Part shown: positions 34,673 through 43,541 of the stretch, piece after piece
How positions within the stretch are numbered: position 1 is the first letter of the stretch
Layout of the letters: every line of letters starts with the position of its first letter
Source: Verrucomicrobiaceae bacterium UBA1938
GTDB lineage: Bacteria > Verrucomicrobiota > Verrucomicrobiia > Verrucomicrobiales > Verrucomicrobiaceae
Direction: 5' to 3'
DNA: 47,248 nucleotides
Assembly (NCBI GenBank): GCA_002336895.1
Contig: DDFC01000020.1
Location: forward strand, 169,164 to 216,411
The notes under the pieces: model-generated
The model's input: the letters and a program-made list of their open reading frames with translations, nothing else
Database searches by the model: none
What the model was told of the DNA's origin: nothing
Made by a program: the position numbers and the translations under genes

Positions 34673-36871
34673 ATGTCTCCGAACGCCCCGACATCCTGCC
34701 CGCACTGCTCTTCTGCAGAGAAGAAGCCGGCTGCTGCTGTGAAGGAAGACCTGCCACCAGCAGCCTACATCTGCCCCATGTGCGAAGGCGTGCGCTCAGA
34801 CACGCCCGGGGCCTGTCCGCAGTGCGGCATGGGCTTGGAGAAAAACCCGCTGGCCCGCCGCAACGAACCCGAATGCTGCGGCGACGGCGGTGATGACGAG
34901 GTGAAGGATCTCTGGTGGCGTGTGCGCTGGAGCGCCGCCATGACCGCTCCCGTCGTGCTGCTCTCCATGGGCATGGACCTGCCTGTCATCCGCGACATCC
35001 CGCATGAGGCCTCCGGCTGGATGCAGCTGGTGTGGGCCTCCCCGGTGGTCTTCTGGGTGGGCTGGCCGCTGATGCAGCGCTTTGTCGCTTCGCTGCGCAC
35101 ATTGCGGTTCAACATGTTTACCCTCATCGGCCTCGGAGTGCTGGCGGCGTGGGCTTACAGCACCATCGCCCTGGTGGTGCCTCAGTGGCTGCCGCATCAG
35201 GCCGGGCACATGGTCTTCTACTTTGAAAGCGCCGCCGTCATCACCGTGCTGGTGCTGCTCGGTCAGCTGCTGGAGCTGCGCGCCCGCCGGGCCACCGGCT
35301 CCGCCATCCAGGCGCTGATGAGCCTCGCTCCCAAGACCGCCTTCCGCGTCCACGATGGAGTGGAGACCGAGACACCCCTGGACGAGATCCAGGTGGGCGA
35401 TGTGCTGCGCATCAAGCCCGGCGCGCAGATCCCCGTGGATGGCAGCGTGCTCGAAGGCAGCTCCACCGTGGATGAATCCATGCTCACCGGCGAGTCCATG
35501 CCGCAGGAAAAGGCAGCCGGCGCGGCCGTCACCGGCGGCACCGTCAATGGCAGCGGCACCTTCCTCATGCGTGCGGAGCGTGTGGGCGCGGACACCATGC
35601 TCAGCCAGATCGTGGAGATGACCGCCAAGGCCCAGGCCAGCCGTGCACCCGTGCAGCGCCTGGCGGACCGAGTTTCCTCCTGGTTCGTGCCCGCCGTTGT
35701 CGGCGTGGCGCTTTTGACTTTCCTCCTGTGGTGGGCCTTCGGGCCGCAGCCCTCCTTTGCCTTTGCCGTGGTGAATGCCGTGGCCGTGCTCATCATCGCC
35801 TGCCCATGCGCGCTCGGTCTCGCCACACCCATGGCCGTCACCGTGGGGTTGGGGCGCGGCGCGCAGCTCGGCGTGCTTATCAAAAACGCCGAGACGCTCG
35901 AACGCCTGCAGGAGATCGACATTGTCATGCTCGACAAGACCGGCACCCTCACCGAGGGCAGGCCCTCCGTGGTGGAGATCTTTCCGCTGCCCGGTCTTTC
36001 CGCACGCGATCTCCTCGCCTGCGCCGCCGCCGTGGAGGTCCCCAGCGAGCACCCTCTCGGCACCGCCATTGTCAATGCCGCCAAGGAGCGCAGCATCCCG
36101 CTCGCCGCAGTCGCCGACTTCCAGTCCATCACCGGCGGTGGCGTGCTGGGAAACGTGGGCGAAAACGAAGTCTTCGTGGGCCAGGAGTCCTTTCTCAAAA
36201 AGAACGGTGTGATCATCAGCGCCGAATGCCAGGCGCAGTCGCAGAAGATGCAGGCCGAGGGCTGCACCGTGGTCGTCGTGGTGCTCAATGAAAAGCCTCT
36301 TGGCCTCATCGCCATCAAGGACAAGATCAAGGACTCCGCACCGCCCGCCATCGCCGAGCTGCACGCACTGGGGCTCAAGCTGCAGATGATCACCGGAGAC
36401 CTGCAGGCCACCGCGCAGCGCGTCGCTAAAGACCTCAACATCGACGAAGTTGCCGCCGAGGTCTCGCCCAAAGAAAAGCTCCTGCAGGTCTATCAGGCGC
36501 GGGGAAAAGACCGCCACGTCGCCTTTGCCGGTGACGGCATCAATGACGCCCCCGCTCTCGCTGCGGCGGATGTCGGCATCGCCATGGGCACAGGCACGGG
36601 TGCCGCCATCCAGAGTGCTGCTGTCACCCTGGTAAAGGGAGACCTCCGTGCTCTGCACCAGGCTTTCTCCCTCAGCCGCGCCACCATGAAGGTCATCCGC
36701 CAGAACCTCCTGTTTGCCTTCCTCTACAATGGTCTGGGCATTCCGCTGGCCGCAGGCATTCTCTACCCGCTCACCGGCTGGCTGCTCAATCCCATGATTG
36801 CCAGCGTGGCCATGTCTCTGAGCAGTGTGTCCGTCATTTTGAACAGCCTCCGGCTGCGGCGGTTTAAATAA
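34673..36871 (+). CDS. Copper-type P1B ATPase with N-terminal heavy-metal-binding motif
   Basis: 732 residues from ATG 34673. A cytoplasmic-membrane metal pump that exports Cu(I) at the cost of ATP, inferred from the CPC motif. The N-terminus carries Cys pairs (CPHC 9-12) and a heavy-metal-binding domain YICPMC...CPQCGMGLEKN (32-58); no classical HMA domain is present. Then come membrane helices, the actuator motif LTGESMP, the metal-binding C377-P-C379 in IIACPCALGLATP, the phosphorylation site D421-KTGTLT, the nucleotide-binding His-Pro (SEHPLG) and GDGINDAPAL. GTG 34637 in frame is less likely than ATG 34673. No copper regulator or chaperone gene adjoins it, though one may lie elsewhere. 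Confidence 0.93.
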   Translation: MSPNAPTSCPHCSSAEKKPAAAVKEDLPPAAYICPMCEGVRSDTPGACPQCGMGLEKNPLARRNEPECCGDGGDDEVKDLWWRVRWSAAMTAPVVLLSMGMDLPVIRDIPHEASGWMQLVWASPVVFWVGWPLMQRFVASLRTLRFNMFTLIGLGVLAAWAYSTIALVVPQWLPHQAGHMVFYFESAAVITVLVLLGQLLELRARRATGSAIQALMSLAPKTAFRVHDGVETETPLDEIQVGDVLRIKPGAQIPVDGSVLEGSSTVDESMLTGESMPQEKAAGAAVTGGTVNGSGTFLMRAERVGADTMLSQIVEMTAKAQASRAPVQRLADRVSSWFVPAVVGVALLTFLLWWAFGPQPSFAFAVVNAVAVLIIACPCALGLATPMAVTVGLGRGAQLGVLIKNAETLERLQEIDIVMLDKTGTLTEGRPSVVEIFPLPGLSARDLLACAAAVEVPSEHPLGTAIVNAAKERSIPLAAVADFQSITGGGVLGNVGENEVFVGQESFLKKNGVIISAECQAQSQKMQAEGCTVVVVVLNEKPLGLIAIKDKIKDSAPPAIAELHALGLKLQMITGDLQATAQRVAKDLNIDEVAAEVSPKEKLLQVYQARGKDRHVAFAGDGINDAPALAAADVGIAMGTGTGAAIQSAAVTLVKGDLRALHQAFSLSRATMKVIRQNLLFAFLYNGLGIPLAAGILYPLTGWLLNPMIASVAMSLSSVSVILNSLRLRRFK

Positions 36872-36964
36872 AGCGGCAGGTTGTTTTATGCCCGCCGCCG
36901 CATCACAGGGCTTGCCCGTGCCGGTGTTATCTGAAACATTTCCGTCATATTTCCTATTTCCTCT

Positions 36965-39900
36965 GTGAACCCTGACCCGGCCCAACCAGCACCCTCATCC
37001 GCAGACAAAGATGCCGCGCATCTGCCTCCGGCGGAGACTCCCACGGGCATGGTCACGCTCGGGCCGGAGGATGTCACCATCTCCATCCCCAGCCTCAACC
37101 CCGGCGCGTCGGCCACCAGCCAGATCACAGTGGGCGCTTCTGAGCAGGACTCCCCCACCGGCATGATCACTCTCGGCCCGGAGGACCTGACCATCGCCAT
37201 TCAGAATCCCAGCCGCAGCCTGCCTGCAGCCACTCTGGGGGCAGGTCACAAGCCCGCGCCGATGGACACCGGCCACATCACGCTGGGCCCTGAGGACCAG
37301 ACCATCGCCATCCCCACCGGACGCCCCGGTACACTTCCAGGCGCTGCCACGCTTCCCGGTGCCGCCACGCTCGCCAGTCAGGGCGGGCTGCCCGCCGCCA
37401 CCGCAGGGTCCATGGCCTCCATGGGCACCACCTCCAAGCCGCGCTCCCACATGGAGTCCCTCACCGGCAATGACGGCTGGATCGGAGATCGCTACCGCCT
37501 GCTAGACAAGCTCGGCGAAGGCGGCTTCGGCGTCGTTTACCGCGCCGAGCAGGTCAAGCCCATCCACCGCATCGTCGCCATCAAGATCGTCAAGGCCGGC
37601 GTCACTTCCGCAGACATCCTCGGCCGCTTCGCCATCGAGCAGCGCACTCTCGCCATCATGGAGCACCCAAACATCGCCCGCATCCTCGACGCGGGCGAGA
37701 CCGACATCGGCGCTCCCTACTTCGTCATGGAGATGGTCAAAGGCCGCTCCATCACCCAGTACTGCAAGCAGAACGAGTTCGACCTCCGCCAGCGCCTCGC
37801 CCTCTTCATCCCGGTCTGCCGCGCGGTGAACCACGCCCACCAGAAGGGCATCATCCACCGCGACATCAAGCCCGGCAACATCATGGTCATGGACGAGGCC
37901 GGCAAGGCCGTCCCCAAGGTCATCGACTTCGGCATCGCCAAAGTCCTCGAAGGCGAGGGCTCCGGCCACACCATCGCCACCGGCGTGGATCAGCTCGTCG
38001 GCACCCCCGGCTACATCAGCCCCGAGCAGATCGAAAACGGCAGCTCCCATGTGGACACACGCTCAGACGTCTATGCCCTCGGCGGCGTGTTCTTTGAGCT
38101 CGTCTGCGGCAAGCCCCTCATCACTCCCGCAGACATCTCGGCAAAGCCCATCCACATCCTCCTGCGAGACCTCGCCGAGAAAGACCCGCCCCGCCCCTCC
38201 AGCATCGAGCCCTCCGTGGCCGGGGACCTCGACTGGATCGCTCTCAAAGCCCTCGAGCGCGACCCCAATCGCCGCTACGGCAGCGCCGACGATCTGGCAG
38301 ACGACATCACGCGCTACCTCAGCTTTGAGCCCATCACCGCCCGCCCGCCCAGCCGGCGCTACCTCATCACCAAGTTCGTCCGCCGGCATCGCGTCGGTGT
38401 CGCAGCAGCCATCGCCATCTCGCTCGCCGTTCTCATCGGCGGCATCACCAGCACCGCGCTTTATTTTGAAGCCGAGCGCAACCACCAGGAGGCCGAGCGC
38501 GGCCGCGAAGACCTGCGCCGCTCCTACAGCCGCTCCGATCAGCAGATGGCCCGCCAGTTCACCGAGCGCGGCCAGCACAATGACGCCGTGGCCTACCTCG
38601 CCCGCTCCCTGCGCACAGACCCCGCCAACGAGCTCTCCTCCACCAATCTCCTCTCCCTGCTCGCCAACGTCCACCTCATCCGCCCGGACACCGCCCCGCT
38701 GGCCCTGCCGGATGGTGTGGAAGATGCCGCCAAGGTGATCGTCAGTCAGGAGACCGGGCGCGTGCTCGCGGCCAGCTTCATCACGCCCAAGGCGGGAGCG
38801 GCACCTGAGCCCGGCGGCAGGCGCGAGACCATCTCGATCTGGGACATGAAAACCGGCGAGCGCACCGACCACCCTGTGCCTCCTGAAGTCGAGATCACCT
38901 GCCTCGATGTCACCCCCGACGGCCAGCACGCCGTCATCGCGCGCGACGATGGCAATGTGGAGCTCTGGAATCTCAAAGACGGCAAGCGCCGCACCCTCCT
39001 GCCGCGCATGCCCACGCTCGTCACCTGCATCGCTATTTCCGGCAATGGCACAAAGCTCCTCGCCGGCAGCGAGGTGGACGCCGCAGGCATGGGCACCATC
39101 CACGTCTGGGACCTCCGCCAGCCCCAGGATCCCGCCAAGGTCCTCCAGCAAAAAGGCGTCGTCGGCGAGATCGCCGTGGACGATGACGGCATCTTCGCCG
39201 CCTCCATCTACAGCGGAGACCCCATCAATCCCGAAGGCGCAGACGGTGCCGCCACCACCTGGGACCTCCGCCTCGGCCAGCAGGTCGGCGACCCCATCGA
39301 GGTGGACAAAGGCCTCCTCCATGTCGCCATCGAGCCCACCAGCGAGCTCATCGCCCTCGGCATGAACAAAGGCGAAGTCTTCGTCGGCAATTTCCGCAAC
39401 GGCGGCGAAGTCCTCCCCCCCATCACCCATCCCTCCTCCATCACCTCCCTCGCCTTCAGCGACGACGCCAAATCCATCGTCGTGGGCGATGGCGGCGGCT
39501 ACGTCCACATCTGGAATCTCAGCGACGGCAAGCTCCGCTTCCCCACCCGTCCGCACGATGGCGAAATCCTCAAGGCCACACCCGCCGCAGACACCAGCCT
39601 CATCACCTCCGTCTCCCGCCACGGCGATGTCAGCGTCTTCGACATCCAGACCGGCGCGCTGCTCTCCTCCCACATCGACTACGTCGTCAAAGACGCCAGG
39701 ATCACCCGCGACGGCTCCCTCCTCGCCCTCGCACCACGCGGCATGCCCTTCGTCCAGGTCTGGAACATCCACGAGCGCATGTCCGGCCGCAAATTCGTTG
39801 ACGTGCTCGACAAAAACCTCATCACCCGCATCAAGGGCCCGGACAACTCTCCCGACCAGCTCCGCAACTCCGAAGCCGGTGGCGCCAACCGCAAAAAATC

Positions 39901-40711
39901 CCTCTACGCCGCCGCCGACCCCGACGGCACCGTCTTCATCTACGACGCCAAAAAGCTCCAGCCCATCGGCAAGCCCTTCCACCACCCGCCCGCCGTCGGT
40001 GCTGTGACAGTCACGCAGGATGAAAAACTCCTCATCACCTCCGGGCGCGATCGCGCCGTGCGCATTTGGGACATCGCCACCCGCCAGAACATCGTGACGA
40101 TGCAGCACCACTCCTACGTCCCCGTCATCGCCCTCAGCCCCGATGACAAACGCCTCGTCACCGTCACCGACGAAGGCGAGATGCGCGTCTGGGAGCTCGC
40201 CACTGGCGACTGCCTCACCCCCGGCATCCGCGACACCCCGCGCTCCAGCAGCGACGAGGAGGGCATCGTCGTCGCCCGCGTGTCAGACGACGGCGCCAGC
40301 GTCCTCTTCCGCGTCTCCGGCCACGGCTTCTTCACCGCCGCCATGCCACCCCAGGGCGCCCGGCTGCCCGGCTGGTTCCTCCAGCTCGCCGAAGGCATCG
40401 CCCGCCGCCATCTCTCGCCCGATGGCAATCTCAAAGACGTCACCCTGGAGGAGTACGAGACCGCCGTCGCCGCCGTCCCCAAAAAGCCCGCCCCAGGCCA
40501 GGAGCTCGCCTTCAAATGGGCCCGCTGGCTCCTCGCCCCTCCCGCATCGCGCCCCCTTTCTCCCTTCGAGACCCAGCCCTTCGAAGACTACCTCAAGTCC
40601 CTCAAAACCCACGGCTCCCCCGCCGCCGCCCGCGAGCTCCTCCGCTACCGCCCCAAAGACAAAGACGCCGCCACCCGCGCCAAGCTCCTCGTCCCAGCCC
40701 TGCCCAAGTAA
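36965..40711 (+). CDS. Ser/Thr protein kinase with C-terminal WD40 repeats
   Basis: 1248 residues from GTG 36965, the first plausible in-frame start; no ribosome binding site is obvious. Three near-copies of a motif (TGxITLGPEDxTIxIP-like) sit at about 27-42, 65-80 and 102-117, before an intact Hanks-type kinase domain (about 177-445): GEGGFG loop (184-189), VAIK with K207, catalytic HRDIKPGN with D300, DFG D321, and a YISPEQ activation segment. A single transmembrane helix (about 478-498) follows, then a coiled coil, then many WD40 blades (about 600-1130; e.g. SIWDMKTGERT, LWNLKDGKRR). The WD40 propeller would then lie outside the cytoplasm. A regulatory or phosphorelay role is likely; targets are unknown. 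The TLGPED repeats may be self-phosphorylation sites. Confidence 0.9.
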   Translation: MNPDPAQPAPSSADKDAAHLPPAETPTGMVTLGPEDVTISIPSLNPGASATSQITVGASEQDSPTGMITLGPEDLTIAIQNPSRSLPAATLGAGHKPAPMDTGHITLGPEDQTIAIPTGRPGTLPGAATLPGAATLASQGGLPAATAGSMASMGTTSKPRSHMESLTGNDGWIGDRYRLLDKLGEGGFGVVYRAEQVKPIHRIVAIKIVKAGVTSADILGRFAIEQRTLAIMEHPNIARILDAGETDIGAPYFVMEMVKGRSITQYCKQNEFDLRQRLALFIPVCRAVNHAHQKGIIHRDIKPGNIMVMDEAGKAVPKVIDFGIAKVLEGEGSGHTIATGVDQLVGTPGYISPEQIENGSSHVDTRSDVYALGGVFFELVCGKPLITPADISAKPIHILLRDLAEKDPPRPSSIEPSVAGDLDWIALKALERDPNRRYGSADDLADDITRYLSFEPITARPPSRRYLITKFVRRHRVGVAAAIAISLAVLIGGITSTALYFEAERNHQEAERGREDLRRSYSRSDQQMARQFTERGQHNDAVAYLARSLRTDPANELSSTNLLSLLANVHLIRPDTAPLALPDGVEDAAKVIVSQETGRVLAASFITPKAGAAPEPGGRRETISIWDMKTGERTDHPVPPEVEITCLDVTPDGQHAVIARDDGNVELWNLKDGKRRTLLPRMPTLVTCIAISGNGTKLLAGSEVDAAGMGTIHVWDLRQPQDPAKVLQQKGVVGEIAVDDDGIFAASIYSGDPINPEGADGAATTWDLRLGQQVGDPIEVDKGLLHVAIEPTSELIALGMNKGEVFVGNFRNGGEVLPPITHPSSITSLAFSDDAKSIVVGDGGGYVHIWNLSDGKLRFPTRPHDGEILKATPAADTSLITSVSRHGDVSVFDIQTGALLSSHIDYVVKDARITRDGSLLALAPRGMPFVQVWNIHERMSGRKFVDVLDKNLITRIKGPDNSPDQLRNSEAGGANRKKSLYAAADPDGTVFIYDAKKLQPIGKPFHHPPAVGAVTVTQDEKLLITSGRDRAVRIWDIATRQNIVTMQHHSYVPVIALSPDDKRLVTVTDEGEMRVWELATGDCLTPGIRDTPRSSSDEEGIVVARVSDDGASVLFRVSGHGFFTAAMPPQGARLPGWFLQLAEGIARRHLSPDGNLKDVTLEEYETAVAAVPKKPAPGQELAFKWARWLLAPPASRPLSPFETQPFEDYLKSLKTHGSPAAARELLRYRPKDKDAATRAKLLVPALPK

Positions 40712-40730
40712 AATCAGGCAGCCCGCACCT

Positions 40731-41480
40731 GCGCCAGCATAGTGGTCCGCACAGTCCCCTGTGCGGCGCTCCGCAAACACCACCGCCCCGCAGCCCATCT
40801 CTCCCTCTCCCCGCCCCAGTCTCACAAAAACCAAAACAAATGTCCTCCGGGGAGAGGGCTGGGGTGAGGGGCCGACAACCCTCCCCCCTCGTTGCATTCA
40901 CCCACCGCACCACCCTCATGCGGAGGATAGCCGTCCCGGCTGTCCACGGCAGACAGGCCTCCGGCCTGTCCATCCCTCCCAGTACTCCGCCCCATAGTGG
41001 TCCGCACAACGCGAAGCCAGCCGCAGGCAATCATAGTGGTCCGCACAGTCCCCTGTGCGGCGCTCCGCAAACACCACCGCCCCGCACCACTCTCATGCGG
41101 AGGATAGCCGTCCCGGCTGTCCAAGGGAGATAGGCCTCCGGCCTGTCCATCCCTCCCAGTACTCCGCCCCGTAGTGGTCCGCACAACGCGAAGCCAGCCG
41201 CAGGCAATCATAGTGGTCCGCACAACGCGAAGCCAGCCGAAGGCAATCCCCTGTGCGGGGCGCTCCGCAAACACCACCGCCCCGCCCCGCAGCCCATCTC
41301 TCCCTCTCCCCGCCCCAGTCCCACAAAAACCAAAACAAATGTCCTCCGGGGAGAGGGCTGGGGTGAGGGGCCGACAACCCGCCCCCTCGTTGCAAACACC
41401 ACCGCACTACCCTCATGCGGAGGATAGCCGTCCCGGCTGTCCACGGCAGACAGGCCTCCGGCCTGTCCTTCCCACCCCGC
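40731..41480 (+). repeat. Composite REP-like repeat island (modules A, C and B in several copies)
   Basis: Module A (CATAGTGGTCCGCACAG... hairpin CCGCACAG/CTGTGCGG) occurs at 40738, 40993, 41032, 41171 and 41209, with full arms at 40738 and 41032 and an insertion in the others. Module C (about 85-90 bp, CTCTCCCTCTCCCCGCC... GGGGAGAGGGCTGGGG) occurs at 40796-40880 and 41295-41382, nearly identical. Module B (TCATGCGGAGGATAGCCGTC, then GACAGGCC/GGCCTGTC arms) occurs at 40916-40990, 41093-41170 and 41413-41470. The order A-C-B is kept in units 1 and 3, while unit 2 lacks C. A further module A copy is at 24025. Confidence 0.88.
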
Positions 41481-41517
41481 ATCTCCGCCCCCAACTTCCG
41501 GAAACTCCGGGCCAAAC

Positions 41518-41557
41518 CACCGTAAACAACAGTCAACAACCGTAAACCACCGTCAAC
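41518..41557 (-). repeat. Decamer tandem array downstream of the ABC-F gene
   Basis: Read on the minus strand, four 10-bp units follow each other without gaps: GTTGACGGTG, GTTTACGGTT, GTTGACTGTT, GTTTACGGTG. The array begins 22 bases after the ABC-F stop; the intervening sequence has a small dyad CGGCCC/GGGCCG. Three related arrays are near 46800-47164. Confidence 0.85.
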
Positions 41558-41579
41558 GGCTCTCGGCCCTCCGGGCCGC

Positions 41580-43190
41580 CTACCCCGCCACCACCGCCGC
41601 ACGCGCATTCTCCTCCGCGCCCGTCTTTTGCAGGTAGTAGTCATAATCCCCCGCATACGCCTGCACCTTCCCCTCCGTGATGTGCAGCACCTTCGTCCCC
41701 AGAGACCGGATAAAGTGCACATCATGGCTGATGAACACCAGCGTCCCCTCAAACTTCTGCAGCGCCAGGATCAGCCCCTCGATCGCCCAGATGTCCAGAT
41801 GCGTCGTCGGCTCGTCCATCAGCAGCAGGTTCGGCGGATCCACCAGAAACTTCACCAGATTCACGCGGCTCTTCTCGCCACCGCTCAGCACCCGGCACTT
41901 CTTGTGCACATCCTCGCGCTTGAAAAGGAATGAGCCCAGGATGCTCCGCGCCTCATCTTCCCGCAGCTCCGGTGCCACGCGCTTCAGCTCCTCCAGCACG
42001 CTGCAGTCCGGGTCCAGAGTGTCTGCGCGATGCTGCGAGAAATACCCCAGCTTCACATTCGTCCCCAGCTTCCGCTCACCCTTCTGGAAAGGCACCTCCC
42101 CGGCCAGGATCTTGATCAGCGTGCTCTTGCCCGCCCCGTTCGGCCCCACCAGCACCGTACGCTCCCCGCGCTCCACCTCCAGGTCCAGACCGCGATACAC
42201 CTGCTTCGTCCCATACGCCTGGTGGATGTCCGTCAGCGTGATCAGCCTCTGCCCGCTGCGCTGCGGCTGCGGGAAGTTAAAGCGGAATCCCTTCCGCAGC
42301 GGCCGCGGCTTCTCCAGCTTGTCCATCTTCGCCAGCTGCTTCTCGCGGCTCTGCGCCTGAGACGCCTTCGATGCCACCGACCGGAACCGGTCGATGAAAT
42401 CTTGGATCTGCTCGATCTCCTTCTGCTGGTTCTTGTACGCCTGCATCGCCCGCTCGTAGTTCTCCTCCCGCTGCTTCAGGTAGTCACTGTAGTTCCCCTG
42501 GTAGCTGATCAGCTTGCTCTCCTCGATCTCATACACCTGCTGCACCAGCTCATCCATGAAGTCGCGGTCATGAGAGATGATCAGCAGCGCCCCCGGATAA
42601 TTTTTCAGGTAATTCCGGAACCACATCAGCGACAGCAGGTCCAGGTGATTCGTCGGCTCATCCAGCAGCAGCAGATCCGGCTCCATCACCAGCAGCCTTG
42701 TCATATGCGCACGCATCACCCACCCGCCGCTGAACTCGCGCGCCGGCCGGTTAAAGTCCTCCTCCTTGTACCCCAGCCCCTTCAGGATCTTCTTCGCCTT
42801 CGCCTCCGTCTGCGGGTCCTGCAGCGCATCATGCTTCGCATGCGCCTCAAAATACTCCGGGCTGGAAACATCCCCCGCCGCCTCAAAGGCGCTCAGCGCC
42901 TTCTCCAGCGTCTCGATCTCGCCAGCCTTCCCCGTCGCCACTTCCAAAACCGTCTCATCCCCCACCGGCTCGCTCTCCTGCGGCAGGAAGCCCACCGTCG
43001 TCCACTCATCCCGGATCACCTCCCCGGCGTCCGGCGTGTCATTTTTCAGGATCAGCGAAAACAGCGTGGACTTCCCCGCCCCATTCGGCCCCACCAGCGC
43101 CACCCGCTCCCCATAGTTGATGGTCATCGACGCCGCGCTGAAAAGCGTGCGTGCATTAAAAGTCTTCGTGACGTCGCGGATGGTAAGCAT
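41580..43190 (-). CDS. ABC-F family ATPase (YbiT/Uup-like)
   Basis: 536 residues from the ATG at 43190. ABC-F proteins are soluble twin-ATPase factors that bind the ribosome E site and act on stalled translation or antibiotic resistance. Two nucleotide-binding domains are visible: Walker A GPNGAGKST (34-42), signature FSGGWVMRAH and Walker B LLLLDEPTNHLD in the first; GPNGAGKSTL, LSGGEKSRV and LLLMDEPTTHLD in the second. The linker (KNQQKEIEQIQDFIDRFR) contains the charged P-site motif region. No transmembrane segment exists. The upstream in-frame extension to 43283 lacks homology, and the MLTIRDVTKTF start matches the family. It stands alone between repeat islands. Confidence 0.93.
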   Translation of the reverse strand: MLTIRDVTKTFNARTLFSAASMTINYGERVALVGPNGAGKSTLFSLILKNDTPDAGEVIRDEWTTVGFLPQESEPVGDETVLEVATGKAGEIETLEKALSAFEAAGDVSSPEYFEAHAKHDALQDPQTEAKAKKILKGLGYKEEDFNRPAREFSGGWVMRAHMTRLLVMEPDLLLLDEPTNHLDLLSLMWFRNYLKNYPGALLIISHDRDFMDELVQQVYEIEESKLISYQGNYSDYLKQREENYERAMQAYKNQQKEIEQIQDFIDRFRSVASKASQAQSREKQLAKMDKLEKPRPLRKGFRFNFPQPQRSGQRLITLTDIHQAYGTKQVYRGLDLEVERGERTVLVGPNGAGKSTLIKILAGEVPFQKGERKLGTNVKLGYFSQHRADTLDPDCSVLEELKRVAPELREDEARSILGSFLFKREDVHKKCRVLSGGEKSRVNLVKFLVDPPNLLLMDEPTTHLDIWAIEGLILALQKFEGTLVFISHDVHFIRSLGTKVLHITEGKVQAYAGDYDYYLQKTGAEENARAAVVAG

Positions 43191-43399
43191 GGCAGAGGGA
43201 AGGGGGCTTATGACGTACGTCGTCCCACGCCACTTGCAAGGCCCAGCATGCCCCATTGCCCCAACCATTCTCACGAACCACACTCCGCTTCAGTTCCTGA
43301 TTCGCGCTCATTCGCGGATATTCGCCAAAATTCGCGTTTCAAATTTAGCCTTCAGAGAAAAAGGGGGGGCACCTCAGCTACCCCACCCCACGCCACTTG

Positions 43400-43445
43400 C
43401 AAGGCCAAGCATGCCGCGCTGGCCTTTGCGGCATGCTTGGCCTTG
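43400..43445 (+). repeat. Long perfect hairpin, 18-bp stem
   Basis: CAAGGCCAAGCATGCCGC (43400-43417) is matched exactly by its reverse complement at 43428-43445 across a 10-base loop. The left arm is a near copy of sequence at 43235-43250 (CAAGGCCCAGCATGCC). No T run follows, so it is not a classical terminator. Confidence 0.85.
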
Positions 43446-43508
43446 CCCTCCGAAGCTCATGGCCCCCGTCTTGTCCCCCGTAGCTAGAAGAGCGAAGGAG
43501 GGGCCGCA

Positions 43509-43541
43509 CAGGTAGGGAGGCTTGTCCTCAAGCCTCCGCCG
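43509..43541 (+). repeat. Palindromic repeat (family F), copy 2
   Basis: GGAGGCTTG (43516-43524) pairs with CAAGCCTCC (43529-43537) across a TCCT loop, preceded by CAGGTAGG as in the copy at 16756. Arm changes between the copies are compensatory, which points to selection for the hairpin. Confidence 0.75.

Larger units (their letters stand above)
40712..41579 (+). other. Repeat island between the WD40 kinase and the ABC-F gene
   Basis: 868 bp with no supported gene. It is made almost entirely of repeated palindromic modules (families A, B and C) and ends, next to the ABC-F stop, with a tandem decamer array. Its plus- and minus-strand open frames are low-complexity Pro/Arg/Ser-rich translations of the repeats. 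Confidence 0.8.

Noticed and set aside
34796..36985. Long antisense open frame (about 730 codons) over the copper ATPase gene
   Set aside because: It is His/Gly/Arg-rich, has no family features and mirrors the GC-rich codon use of the real plus-strand gene. The same applies to long antisense frames at 1158-2480, 9286-11076 and 38063-40111.
40516..41133. Plus-strand open frame at the kinase end and repeat island
   Set aside because: It reads the kinase in another frame and then the repeats; the product is Pro/Arg/Ser-rich.
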